Shown: piece by piece, positions 28,098 to 36,852 of the stretch
Layout of the letters: every line of letters begins with the position of its first letter
Position numbering within the stretch: position 1 is the first letter of the stretch
Source of the DNA: JAVEDQ01 sp963783105
GTDB taxonomy: Bacteria; Actinomycetota; Actinomycetes; Frankiales; Frankiaceae
Assembly (NCBI GenBank): GCA_963783105.1
Contig: CAWAMI010000001.1
Location: forward strand, 620,001-684,000
Direction of reading: 5' to 3'
DNA length: 64,000 nt
Translations under genes and position numbers: made by a program
The notes under the pieces: generated by a model
Told to the model about the DNA's origin: nothing
The model's database searches: none
The model's input: only the letters and a program-made list of their open reading frames with translations

Positions 28098-29339
28098 ATG
28101 ACCCAGCTCGCCGTACCCGGAGTCGACCTCGCCGAGGCGGGGCCGGACGACGAGATCGACGGCGTCGCCGCCTCCTCCGTCGCGACCCCCACCAGCACGG
28201 CCGAGGTCGCGGCGTTGCTGCGGGCCGCCGCGGAGCACGATCTCGCGGTCGGCGTCCGCGGCACGGGCACGAAGCTCGGCTGGGGCGCGCCGCCCCGCCG
28301 GCTGGATCTCCTGCTCGACCTGTCGGGCATGGACCGGGTGATCGAGCACAGCGCCGGCGACCTCATCGTCGCGGTCGAGGCCGGGTTGCCGATCGAGGCC
28401 CTGCAGGAGGCGCTCGCGCCCTCGCGGCAGCGGCTGGCGATCGACCCGGTGACCGCGAGCAGGCATCCGGGCACCGTCGGCGGCGTCATCGCGACGGGCG
28501 CGACCGGCCCGCTGCGGCTGGCGTCCGGCGGGGTGCGCGACCTGCTCATCGGGATCACCTTCGTCCGGGCGGACGGCATCGTGGCGAAGTCCGGCGGCAA
28601 GGTCGTCAAGAACGTCGCGGGCTACGACATCGGAAAGCTGCTCACCGGTTCGTGGGGAACCCTCGGGGTCGTCACCGAGGCGGTCTTCCGGCTCCACCCG
28701 GTACCACAAGCGCAGCGCTGGGTCACGGTTCCCGCTGCCGACGCGGCCGAGGTCGGCGAGGCCGTCCAGGCCGTCCTGCACTCACAGGTCGTGCCGTCCG
28801 CGGTGGAACTCGACCGGCCCGCCGGGGACGGGAACGATGGGGCGGCCGAACTCGGCGTGCTGCTCGAGGGCATCACCGACGGGGTCGACGACCGGGTCTC
28901 CGCCCTGCAGGAGTTGCTGGGTGGCGGGGCGAGCAGCGACAGCCCGCCGCGGTGGTGGGGGGCGGCGCCGTGGTCGGGAGGCGATGTCGTCCTGCGGCTG
29001 ACGACGGAGATCGCGCGGCTGCCCGCACTGCTCGAAGGCCTCGACGCCGCCTGCGGCGAGCTCCGGCGGGCGGCGGTCCGGGGGTCGGCCGGCGTCGGCA
29101 TCCTGCACGCCGCCCTGCCGGGCTACGACCCCGGCGCGGTGGCCGCGGCCGTCACCGACCTGCGCCACCGGGCCACCGCCTGGGGCGGCGACGTCGTCGT
29201 TCTCGACGCGCCGGGACCGGTCAAGCGCGCGGTCGACGTCTGGGGGCCGGCGCGGGGGCTCGACCTGATGCGCCGCGTGAAGGACCAGTTCGATCCACAC
29301 CACCGACTCGCGCCCGGGCGCTTCGTCGGCGGCATCTGA
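28098..29339 (+). CDS. glcE: Glycolate oxidase subunit GlcE
   Basis: This 413-aa second FAD-binding subunit has VRGTGTKLGWGAPP, the GTVGGVIATGATGPLRL loop, KSGGKVVKNVAGYDIGKLLTGSWGTLG and the C-terminal RVKDQFDPHHRLAPGRF. It is shorter than GlcD and lacks the full substrate-domain His motif, as is normal for GlcE. The ATG at 28098 is 13 bases after glcD and 22 before glcF begins, so all three are surely co-transcribed. Residues about 240-285 form a Gly/Asp-rich variable segment. Confidence 0.94.
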   Translation: MTQLAVPGVDLAEAGPDDEIDGVAASSVATPTSTAEVAALLRAAAEHDLAVGVRGTGTKLGWGAPPRRLDLLLDLSGMDRVIEHSAGDLIVAVEAGLPIEALQEALAPSRQRLAIDPVTASRHPGTVGGVIATGATGPLRLASGGVRDLLIGITFVRADGIVAKSGGKVVKNVAGYDIGKLLTGSWGTLGVVTEAVFRLHPVPQAQRWVTVPAADAAEVGEAVQAVLHSQVVPSAVELDRPAGDGNDGAAELGVLLEGITDGVDDRVSALQELLGGGASSDSPPRWWGAAPWSGGDVVLRLTTEIARLPALLEGLDAACGELRRAAVRGSAGVGILHAALPGYDPGAVAAAVTDLRHRATAWGGDVVVLDAPGPVKRAVDVWGPARGLDLMRRVKDQFDPHHRLAPGRFVGGI

Positions 29340-29361
29340 GACGTCTGAACCAGGAGCACAC

Positions 29362-30792
29362 ATGTCGGAACACGTCTCGGACCGCGCGGTCGCCGCGACC
29401 ACCGCCACCAAGGCGGACGAGGGACCCGAGCGCATCGCCTCGCCGCCCAACGGCGAGCCCGCCTTCGACGACCACAACCCGCCGTCGGCCGCCCTCGTCG
29501 GCGACTGCGTGCACTGCGGGTTCTGCCTGCCGACCTGCCCCACCTACGTGCTGTGGGGCGAGGAGATGGACTCGCCGCGCGGCCGCATCTACCTGATGGG
29601 CGCCGGGCTCGAGGGCGAGCCGATGACGCCGGCGATGGTGCAGCACTTCGACGCCTGCCTCGGGTGCATGGCCTGCGTGACGGCCTGCCCATCCGGGGTG
29701 CAGTACGACAAGCTGATCGAGAGCACGCGGGCGCAGGTCGAGCGCCGCTTCGATCGGCCCAGACGGGACAGCGCCCTGCGCCGGGCGATCTTCAGCGTGT
29801 TCCCGTATCCGAAGCGACTGCACGCGATGCGCGGCCCCCTGCGGCTCTACCAGAAGACGGGGTTGCCGAAGCTACTCCGCGGCGGCGGCGAGAAGGACGG
29901 CCTGCTGGAGAGGATCTCCCCGACGCTGGCGGCGATGGAGTCGCTGGCCCCGCCGCTGGCGAAGCCCGTCCGCATCCCGGCCCGCACCCCGGCGCACGGC
30001 CGGCGCCGCGGGACGGTGGGCATGCTGCTCGGCTGCGTGCAGCGGGAGTTCTTCCCCGGCGTCAACGCGGCGACGGCCCGCGTGCTGTCCGCCGAGGGCT
30101 TCGAGGTGCTGGCTCCCGCGAGCCAGGGCTGCTGCGGCGCGCTGTCGATGCACAACGGCCGCGAACAGGAGGCGAAGTCCTTCGCCCGGGCGCTGATCGA
30201 CGAGTTCTCCCGGGCCAACGGCGGGGAAGGCGTGGACGCGATCGTCGTCAACTCGGCCGGCTGCGGATCGAGCATGAAGGAGTACGCGGACCTGCTCGCG
30301 GATGATCCCGCGTACGCCGAGAAGGCGAAGGAGTTCACGCGGCGGGTGCGCGACGTCGCCGAGATCCTCGCCGAGGCCGGGCCGGTCGCGAAGCGCCATC
30401 CGCTGCCGGTCGCCATCGCCTACCACGACGCCTGCCACCTCGGGCACGCGCAGGGGATCCGCACCCAGCCGCGCGAGCTGCTGCGCGGCATCCCCGGCCT
30501 CGAGCTGAGGGAGATCCCCGAGAAGGACGTCTGCTGCGGTTCGGCCGGCATCTGGAACATCCTCAACCCCGAGCCCGCCAAGCAGCTCGGGGACCGCAAG
30601 GCGAAGAACGTGCTGGCCACCGGCGCGCAGTTGCTCGTCACGGCCAACCCTGGCTGCCTCATGCAGACGGCCTCGTCCATCAACCGCTTCGGCGGCGAGA
30701 TCGCGCTCGCGCACACCGTCGAGGTACTCGACGCCTCTCTCCGCGGCCTGACCCCGGCTGACCTCGGGGTCCCCGACACAACCGGACGGTGA
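29362..30792 (+). CDS. glcF: Glycolate oxidase iron-sulfur subunit GlcF
   Basis: This 476-aa electron-transfer subunit has two 4Fe-4S binding motifs, CVHCGFCLPTCP and CLGCMACVTACP, in the N-terminal third, then two CCG (heterodisulfide-reductase-like) domains with GCCGALSMHNG, DACHLGHAQG and DVCCGSAGIWN. It passes electrons from GlcD/E flavin to the quinone pool at the membrane. An AGGAG lies six bases before the ATG. The first about 45 residues are an acidic leader without a transport signal. The permease gene follows four bases after its stop. Confidence 0.95.
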   Translation: MSEHVSDRAVAATTATKADEGPERIASPPNGEPAFDDHNPPSAALVGDCVHCGFCLPTCPTYVLWGEEMDSPRGRIYLMGAGLEGEPMTPAMVQHFDACLGCMACVTACPSGVQYDKLIESTRAQVERRFDRPRRDSALRRAIFSVFPYPKRLHAMRGPLRLYQKTGLPKLLRGGGEKDGLLERISPTLAAMESLAPPLAKPVRIPARTPAHGRRRGTVGMLLGCVQREFFPGVNAATARVLSAEGFEVLAPASQGCCGALSMHNGREQEAKSFARALIDEFSRANGGEGVDAIVVNSAGCGSSMKEYADLLADDPAYAEKAKEFTRRVRDVAEILAEAGPVAKRHPLPVAIAYHDACHLGHAQGIRTQPRELLRGIPGLELREIPEKDVCCGSAGIWNILNPEPAKQLGDRKAKNVLATGAQLLVTANPGCLMQTASSINRFGGEIALAHTVEVLDASLRGLTPADLGVPDTTGR

Positions 30793-30796
30793 CGCT

Positions 30797-32593
30797 GTGT
30801 ACCAGCAGGTTCTCGATCCCGTAAGCGACTCGCTCGGCCTGTCGTGCATCTTCGCCGCGCTGCCGCTGGTGGTGCTGTTCGTCCTGCTCGGCGTGGTGCG
30901 CATGACGGCGTGGCTGGCGGCACTGATCTCGCTGGCCGTCTCGATCGTCGTGGCGGTGGCGGTCTACCCGATGCCGCTCGGCAAGGCGTTGCTCGCGGGT
31001 TCCGAGGGGGCGGTCTTCGGGTTCTTCCCGATCCTGTGGATCGTCATCAACGCCCTCTGGATCTACAACATGACCGTGGCGACCGGGCACTTCGACGTGC
31101 TCCGCCGCTCGTTCGCACGGGTCAGCGACGACCAGCGGATCCAGGGCGTGATCATCGCCTTCTGCTTCGGCGCCCTGCTCGAGGCGTTGGCCGGCTTCGG
31201 GACGCCGGTGGCGATCACCAGCGTGATGCTCATCGCGCTCGGCTTCCGGCCGGTCAAGGCCGCCACGGTCGCCCTGGTCGCCAACACCGCCCCGGTGGCC
31301 TTCGGTGCCGTTGCGGTGCCGATCACGACGCTGGCCAAGGTGAGCGGCCTGCCTGAGGCGGACCTCGGGTCGATGGTGGGCCGCCAGACGCCGATCCTCG
31401 GCGTCTTCGTCCCGATCGCGCTGGTGTTCATCATCGACGGCAAGCGCGGGGTGCGGCAGACGCTGCCCGCGACGCTGGTCTGCGGCTTCAGCTTCGGCAT
31501 CATGCAGTACGCCACGTCCAACTTCATCAGCGTGGCGCTGACCGACATCGTCGCGGCGCTGGTCAGCGCGGCGGCGACGGTGCTCTTCCTCCGCGTGTGG
31601 CACCCGTCGGAGACCTACACCGAGTCCGACGTCGAGCCCGAGCTCGTCGGCGCGGGCACGGCGACCGGGGGAACCGGCGGCGGGAGCCGGTCACAGGACC
31701 TGGGACAGGGTGGCGCAGGGGGTCGGCGGCCGGTCGGCGGCCCGGTGGCGGGCGACGACGCTCCGGCGGAAGGCGCGCCGGGCGGGGCGGTCGAGGCCGA
31801 GCAGGACCGTGGGCCCCGCGTCCAGCAGGATGCCGGTACCCGGGACACGCCGGTCGAGGTGTTCCGTGCCTACGCCCCTTATCTGATCATCATCGTGGTC
31901 TTCGTGCTCGCCCAGATCGGGCCGATCAAGGACGCTCTGCAGACCGTCACCAAGTCGTTCAACTGGCCCGGGCTGCACATCTCCTCGGCCAGCGGGAAGC
32001 CCTCGACGCTCCCCACGTTCAAGTTCGACTGGCTGGACGCCGCCGGCACCCTGCTGCTGATCTCCGGGCTGGTGACCATCCCGGTGCTCAAGATCAGCCC
32101 GGCGCGGGCGCTCAAGGCCTACGTCGACACGCTCGACCAGTTGAAGACCGCGATCATCACGGTCATGGCGGTGCTGGCGCTGGCCTACGTGATGAACGCC
32201 AGCGGCCAGACCACGACGCTGGGGACGTGGATGGCGGGCGCCGGCGGTCTGTTCGCGCTGATCTCGCCGATTCTCGGTTGGCTCGGCGTCGCGGTCACCG
32301 GCTCGGACACCTCGTCCAACTCGCTGTTCGGCGCCCTGCAGGTGACCGCAGCGCAGAAGGCGGGTCTGTCGCCCACCCTGATGGCGGCGGCGAACTCCTC
32401 CGGCGGCGTGCTCGGAAAGATGATCAGCCCGCAGAACCTCGCGATCGCCGCGGCCGCCGTGGGCCTGTCCGGCAAGGAAGGGGACCTGTTCCGCAAGGTC
32501 TTCTTCTGGAGCGTCTTGTTCATCGCCCTGATGTGCGTGCTGGTCTACCTGCAGTCGACGGCGGTGCTGTCGTGGATGGTGCCGGGCGGGTGA
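30797..32593 (+). CDS. L-lactate/glycolate permease (LldP/GlcA family)
   Basis: This 598-aa polytopic symporter of the lactate permease family has ALLEALAGFGTPVAI, VALVANTAPVAFGAVAVPI, GSDTSSNSLFGALQ and SSGGVLGKMISPQNLAIA. Family members bring in lactate or glycolate with protons and cannot be separated by sequence alone; the glcDEF context suggests glycolate, the LarA neighbour lactate, and it may take both. A Gly/Ala/Asp/Glu-rich hydrophilic insert of about 70 residues (about 280-350) breaks the central loop. The GTG start follows glcF by four bases; the stop overlaps larA (GTGA). Confidence 0.93.
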   Translation: MYQQVLDPVSDSLGLSCIFAALPLVVLFVLLGVVRMTAWLAALISLAVSIVVAVAVYPMPLGKALLAGSEGAVFGFFPILWIVINALWIYNMTVATGHFDVLRRSFARVSDDQRIQGVIIAFCFGALLEALAGFGTPVAITSVMLIALGFRPVKAATVALVANTAPVAFGAVAVPITTLAKVSGLPEADLGSMVGRQTPILGVFVPIALVFIIDGKRGVRQTLPATLVCGFSFGIMQYATSNFISVALTDIVAALVSAAATVLFLRVWHPSETYTESDVEPELVGAGTATGGTGGGSRSQDLGQGGAGGRRPVGGPVAGDDAPAEGAPGGAVEAEQDRGPRVQQDAGTRDTPVEVFRAYAPYLIIIVVFVLAQIGPIKDALQTVTKSFNWPGLHISSASGKPSTLPTFKFDWLDAAGTLLLISGLVTIPVLKISPARALKAYVDTLDQLKTAIITVMAVLALAYVMNASGQTTTLGTWMAGAGGLFALISPILGWLGVAVTGSDTSSNSLFGALQVTAAQKAGLSPTLMAAANSSGGVLGKMISPQNLAIAAAAVGLSGKEGDLFRKVFFWSVLFIALMCVLVYLQSTAVLSWMVPGG

Positions 32594-33846
32594 GCACGAG
32601 ACCCGTCCGACTGGCCTACGGCACGGACGGTCTGGTCGTCGACCTGCCGGCCGACGCCGTCGTCCTGACGCCGACCGATCTGGCGGCGCTGGACGACGAG
32701 GCGGGCGAGATCCGGACCGCCGTGCGGACCGCCCTCGGGCAGGACCCGATCAGCGCCGGGCCTGTCGCCGTCGTCTTCCCGGATCTGACCCGCCCCTTCC
32801 CGGCGCGGACCGTGCTGCCCGCCTTGCTCGACGTCCTCGCCGAGCGGGGGGTCGCCGACGAGCGGATCCGGCTGCTCTGCGCGACCGGGACCCATCGGCA
32901 GGCCACCGACGCCGAGATGCGGGCACTGATCGGCGACGAGCTGGTCGACCGCTACCTCGTGCACGACCACGACAGCAACCAGGTGGCCGCGCACGAGACG
33001 GTCGGGCAGGTCGACGGCGTGCCGGTGCGCATCGACCGCGCGTACCTCGAGTGCCCGACCCGCATCGTCACCGGCTTCGTGGAGCCGCACTTCTTCGCCG
33101 GTTTCTCCGGCGGACCCAAGGCGGTCTGTCCCGGCATGGCCGAGCTGTCGACGGTGCTCGAGGCGCATTCGCCGGCGCGGATCGCCGACCCGCGCGCGAC
33201 CTGGACCGTGCTGGACGGCAACCCGGTGCACGAGTTCGTGCGTCGGGCGGTCGAGCTCGCGCCGCCCACCCTGTCGGTGGACGTCGCGATCAACGCCGAC
33301 AGGCGGGTGACCGCCGTCTTCGCCGGCCCCCTGCCCGAGGCCCATCGCCGCGCCTGCGCGTTCGTGGAACGGACGTCCGTGCTGGCTGTGGACGAGCCGT
33401 TCGACGTCGTCGTCACCACCAACGCGGGCCACCCGTTGGACCGCAACCTGTACCAGGCGGTCAAGGGGATGACCGCGGCGGAGCGCGTGGTGCGCGACGG
33501 CGGCCGCATCATCTGCGCGGCGGCCTGCGGCGACGGCATCCCCGGCGGCGGGGGCTTCGGGCGGCTGCTGGCCGAGGCGCGTTCCGTGGACGACCTGCTC
33601 GCGCCGCCGAGCACGCACGACCAGTGGCAGGTGCAGATCCTCGGCCGGATCCTCGCGCGGGCGCGGGTGGGTCTGTACGCCGAGGGGCTCGACGACGACG
33701 GGATCCGTTCGGCGCTCCTGGAGCCGGTCGCGGACGTGAGCGGCGCGGTGGAGCAGGCGCTGGCCGAGGCCGGACCGGGTGCCCGGCTGTGCGTGCTGCC
33801 CGAGGGTCCGCTGACGGTCGTCGGTGTGCCGGAACCGGTTCCGTGA
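32590..33846 (+). CDS. larA: LarA-family (nickel pincer) lactate/2-hydroxyacid racemase homologue
   Basis: This 418-aa DUF2088 protein keeps all catalytic and cofactor residues of Lactiplantibacillus LarA at matching spacing: His102 in ATGTHRQ, His167 and Lys177 in EPHFFAGFSGGPKAVCPG (Lys184 equivalent carries the pincer) and His193. LarA interconverts L- and D-lactate; homologues act on other 2-hydroxyacids. It needs a nickel-pincer cofactor made by LarB, LarC and LarE, none of which is in this window. The GTG start overlaps the permease stop, so the two are translationally coupled. Likely job: convert the imported lactate enantiomer into the one the GlcDEF oxidase uses. Confidence 0.87.
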   Translation: MSTRPVRLAYGTDGLVVDLPADAVVLTPTDLAALDDEAGEIRTAVRTALGQDPISAGPVAVVFPDLTRPFPARTVLPALLDVLAERGVADERIRLLCATGTHRQATDAEMRALIGDELVDRYLVHDHDSNQVAAHETVGQVDGVPVRIDRAYLECPTRIVTGFVEPHFFAGFSGGPKAVCPGMAELSTVLEAHSPARIADPRATWTVLDGNPVHEFVRRAVELAPPTLSVDVAINADRRVTAVFAGPLPEAHRRACAFVERTSVLAVDEPFDVVVTTNAGHPLDRNLYQAVKGMTAAERVVRDGGRIICAAACGDGIPGGGGFGRLLAEARSVDDLLAPPSTHDQWQVQILGRILARARVGLYAEGLDDDGIRSALLEPVADVSGAVEQALAEAGPGARLCVLPEGPLTVVGVPEPVP

Positions 33847-34754
33847 CCGGGGACCGGAACGCCGACGAGTGGGAGATCGACCGGCTCGACCTCGACGCCT
33901 ACCTCCGGCGGATCGGGCAGGAGGCGGGCCCGCCCGACTCCGCGACGCTCGACCGGTTGCACCGCGCCCACGTGCGCACGATCCCGTTCGAGAACCTCGA
34001 CGTCGTGCTCGGACGGTCGGTCCACACCGACCTCGCCGCCGTGCAGGACAAGCTCGTCGACCGCGGGCGAGGCGGCTACTGCTATGAGCACACCGTGCTC
34101 TTCGGCGCGGTGCTGGAGCGGCTCGGCTACGGGGTGGGGCGTCTGCTCGCCCGCATCGGCGACGACCCGGTGCGACCTCGTCCGCGGACCCACATGGCCC
34201 TGCACGTGACCGCAGAAGACGCCGCCGACCCCTCCGGCACGTCCGGCGGGGCCAGCGAGTGGCTCGCCGACGTCGGCTTCGGCGCCGGGTCGCTCGGGCC
34301 GGTGCCCTGGCCGGACGGTCCGCCGGCCCGGGAGGGCGGGTGGACCTACCGGGTCACCAGGAAGCTGATGACGGACGACCGGGGCACGTTCCGGCTCGAG
34401 CGGGCCGACAGCGTGGGCAGCCCAGGGGACTGGTCGACCCTGCACAGCTTCACGGCGGAGCGCCAGCACGCCTCGGACGTGCAGATGTCCCACCACTTCA
34501 CCGCGACCCACCCGTCGTCGCCCTTCGTCGGCCGCGTCATCGCGATGCAGCGGCAGGAGGGCGGGCTGACCCGGGTGTTCGGGAACCGACTGGAGGTGAG
34601 CCGACCGGACGGGCCGGTGGAGACCCGGGACCTCGCGCCGGACGAGGTGGTCGACCTCCTCACCGACCGGTTCGGCATCCGGTTGGACGAGGGCGACCGG
34701 AAGGCGCTCCTTGCTCGGCTGGTCGGTCAGAGCTCCAGAGGCTTGCTGACGTAA
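33843..34754 (+). CDS. nat: Arylamine N-acetyltransferase
   Basis: This 303-aa NAT transfers acetyl from acetyl-CoA to arylamines or hydrazines by a cysteine-protease-like triad: Cys80 in RGGYCYEHT, His117 in RTHMALHV and Asp143 in WLADVGFG. An eight- to nine-residue insertion lies between the His and Asp compared with usual bacterial NATs. The GTG start overlaps the LarA stop (GTGA), so it is the last gene of the glycolate/lactate operon. A link between NAT and 2-hydroxyacid catabolism is not obvious; sharing acetyl-CoA with malate synthase is only a guess. Confidence 0.93.
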   Translation: MTGDRNADEWEIDRLDLDAYLRRIGQEAGPPDSATLDRLHRAHVRTIPFENLDVVLGRSVHTDLAAVQDKLVDRGRGGYCYEHTVLFGAVLERLGYGVGRLLARIGDDPVRPRPRTHMALHVTAEDAADPSGTSGGASEWLADVGFGAGSLGPVPWPDGPPAREGGWTYRVTRKLMTDDRGTFRLERADSVGSPGDWSTLHSFTAERQHASDVQMSHHFTATHPSSPFVGRVIAMQRQEGGLTRVFGNRLEVSRPDGPVETRDLAPDEVVDLLTDRFGIRLDEGDRKALLARLVGQSSRGLLT

Positions 34755-34771
34755 GTAACAGTAAGTATCGT
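34743..34771 (+). promoter_or_regulatory. Candidate leaderless promoter with GTAAGTA direct repeats
   Basis: TTGCTG (34743-34748) and TATCGT (34766-34771) are 17 bases apart, and the expected transcription start is at the GTG at 34778, implying a leaderless mRNA; no Shine-Dalgarno is present. The spacer holds two GTAAGTA repeats (34751 and 34761, ten bases apart), flanked by CTGACG/CGTCAG half-sites, which could be an activator or repressor site. Confidence 0.5.
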
Positions 34772-34777
34772 CAGATC

Positions 34778-35803
34778 GTGCGGATATCGCGGACGCGGGT
34801 GGACCGCCGCCCGCTGCTGGACGTCGCGTCCGACGTCGACCTGTTCGTCGGCAGGGAGAGCGAGCTAGCGCGGCTGCGCCGGTCGATCGACCTCGGCCTG
34901 AACGTCGCCGTCGTCGGCGAGCCCGGTAGTGGCAAGTCGTCGCTGCTGCGCCGCCTCGCCTGGTCCGAGCGCAGGGAGCGCGCGGACCGGCCGGAGCCGG
35001 TGCAGTTCTCCGCCTCCGGGGCGCCCGACGTCGGGGCCCTTCTGCGGGAGCTCCTGCGCCGCGTGGCGGGGGACGAGGCGGCCGCGGCGGCACAGCTCGC
35101 CGGCTCCGCCCCCACGGCCCTGCTCGAGCGCCTCGCGACCGTCCTGCCGGAGCGCCTTCTCGTGGTGGTCGACGACCTGCCGGCCGACAGGGGCCGGGAG
35201 CTGTTCGGATCGCTCCGGGACGAGGTCTGGCGCCTGGGTGCCGACTGGGTCGTCGCCGTCGACGTCGCGGAGGCCGATGCGCTGCTCCGGCCCCCGGCCG
35301 ACGTCTTCTTCGAGACGGTCGTCCGGCTCGGCCCGCTGTCCGCCGACGCGGCGCACGACCTCCTGCGGCGCCGCGGGGTCGAGCTGTCCTACGGAGATGC
35401 GGAGGCGTTGGTCCGGCTCTCGGGCGGCAACCCGCGGCGGCTCGTCGACCTGGCCCGGGCCGTCGTCGCGGACGGACGTGCGGCGTCCGAGCTCGTGGCA
35501 GAGGACGCGGACCGGCACCGCCGGCTCGCCGCGCTGGGTGGACCGGCGCGGGCGCTGGTGCAGGTCCTCGCCGACGTCGGCCCGGCCTCGCCGTCGGACC
35601 CCGATCTGCAACGCCGGATGGGGGTCACGCGTCCCCGACTGGTCGCGCTGTTCCGGCAGCTGCAGGAGGCCGGGATGGTGGTCGAGCTGTTGCCCGACCG
35701 GGCGGCCGGGACGCCGGGTCGGCCGCGCACCCGCTACGCGCTCACAGGTGCCGCCTCGGCACCGGAAATTGTCGGAGGGTCGCGAGATGCTTCGCCGCGA
35801 TGA
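34778..35803 (+). CDS. AAA-type ATPase with C-terminal winged helix (ATPase A of a coupled pair)
   Basis: This 341-aa protein is built like an Orc/Cdc6- or STAND-type switch: FVGRESELARL, Walker A GEPGSGKS (47-54), Walker B LLVVVDD (127-133), a sensor-like SGGNPRRLVDLA (about 220), and a C-terminal winged-helix region (about 270-330; VTRPRLVALFRQLQEAGMV with a GRPRTRYAL wing). No membrane segment. Its ATGA overlap with the next ATPase gene implies coupled translation and probably a complex. The function is unknown; DNA-binding regulation by an ATP-dependent switch is the simplest reading. Confidence 0.8.
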   Translation: MRISRTRVDRRPLLDVASDVDLFVGRESELARLRRSIDLGLNVAVVGEPGSGKSSLLRRLAWSERRERADRPEPVQFSASGAPDVGALLRELLRRVAGDEAAAAAQLAGSAPTALLERLATVLPERLLVVVDDLPADRGRELFGSLRDEVWRLGADWVVAVDVAEADALLRPPADVFFETVVRLGPLSADAAHDLLRRRGVELSYGDAEALVRLSGGNPRRLVDLARAVVADGRAASELVAEDADRHRRLAALGGPARALVQVLADVGPASPSDPDLQRRMGVTRPRLVALFRQLQEAGMVVELLPDRAAGTPGRPRTRYALTGAASAPEIVGGSRDASPR

Positions 35804-36852
35804 CTTCCGAACTGTTGACCGCCCTGCAGGCGGCGAACGCCTTCGAGGCGGCGCCGGTCCTGCGGGAGCTGCATGAGCTGCACGTGCCCTTCGACGACCT
35901 CGGGCGGCTGTTGCCGCGGGTCCCCGGCGCGTGGGAGACGGCGCTCGACGCCGCGCTGCGCCGGCGCGAGCGGGTCGCCGTCATCGGTGACAGCGGCGAG
36001 GGCAAGTCGAGCCTGATGCAGTACGTGCTCCGGCCGACGGTCGAGGGGCTGTTCCCGCTGCCGGTTCCGGTGGCGCTCGCGGATCCGTCGGTGGTGACCG
36101 ACCCGGTGGCGTTCGCCGCGCACGTGGTGGGCCGGATCGAGCGCTACGTGCGGTCCTCGTTGCCCGCCCGCGCGGGTTCGGCCGGGTTGGGCCCCAGCGC
36201 GGTGGTCGGCTACAGCCACAGGTGGTCGGTCGCGCCGGAGCTGATGGGCATCAAGCTCGAGGTCGCGCGCGAGGTACAGGCGCTCGCGGAGGACAGCCCG
36301 CGCAGCGGGAGCGAGGCGATCACGACCGCGCAGTCGCTCATCGAGGTGATCGACCGGGCGGGCCTCGCCGGCACGCTCGTGCTCGACGACACCGACAAGT
36401 GGGTGCGCGGGCCGAGCGGGCAGGTCGACGTGCAGCTGCGGGACGACTTCTTCGGCAAGATCGTGCGGGTCATCGCCGAGCACCTCGGGTGCGCGGCGGC
36501 CGTCGCGGTCCACCGGTCCTACACCTCCGACGAGGCCTACCAGGCGGCGGCCAGCGGCTTCCTGAGCGCCTTCGTCGACCTGCCGCGGCTGGCCGGCAGC
36601 GCCGCGGTGGCGGCGGTCCTCGAGCACCGGCAGCGCGTCGTCCAGGAGCCCGGGGCGCTCGGGGCCCCGCTGGACGCGGTCTGGTCGCCCGACGCCGTCG
36701 ACGAGCTCCACTCCGGCTACGCGAACGGGGGTCGGAGCCTGCGGTGGCTGATGCAGCTCGCCCACCTCAGCCTGGCCGTCGCGTGCGACGCCGGGGCGTC
36801 GCGGATCCAGCCTCGGCACGTCGAGGCGGGGCTGCGGGAGCTGGCGCCGTGA
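35800..36852 (+). CDS. P-loop ATPase of unknown function (ATPase B of the pair)
   Basis: This 350-aa protein has Walker A GDSGEGKS (63-70), Walker B TLVLDDTDKW (192-201), a sensor-like AAAVAVHRSYTS (about 227-238), and a helical C-terminal region ending RIQPRHVEAGLREL, like the lid of AAA/STAND proteins. It is not a close relative of ATPase A. It overlaps its neighbours at both ends (ATGA before, GTGA after), so the three genes form one translational unit. No transmembrane segment. I do not recognise a characterised family. Confidence 0.8.
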   Translation: MTSELLTALQAANAFEAAPVLRELHELHVPFDDLGRLLPRVPGAWETALDAALRRRERVAVIGDSGEGKSSLMQYVLRPTVEGLFPLPVPVALADPSVVTDPVAFAAHVVGRIERYVRSSLPARAGSAGLGPSAVVGYSHRWSVAPELMGIKLEVAREVQALAEDSPRSGSEAITTAQSLIEVIDRAGLAGTLVLDDTDKWVRGPSGQVDVQLRDDFFGKIVRVIAEHLGCAAAVAVHRSYTSDEAYQAAASGFLSAFVDLPRLAGSAAVAAVLEHRQRVVQEPGALGAPLDAVWSPDAVDELHSGYANGGRSLRWLMQLAHLSLAVACDAGASRIQPRHVEAGLRELAP

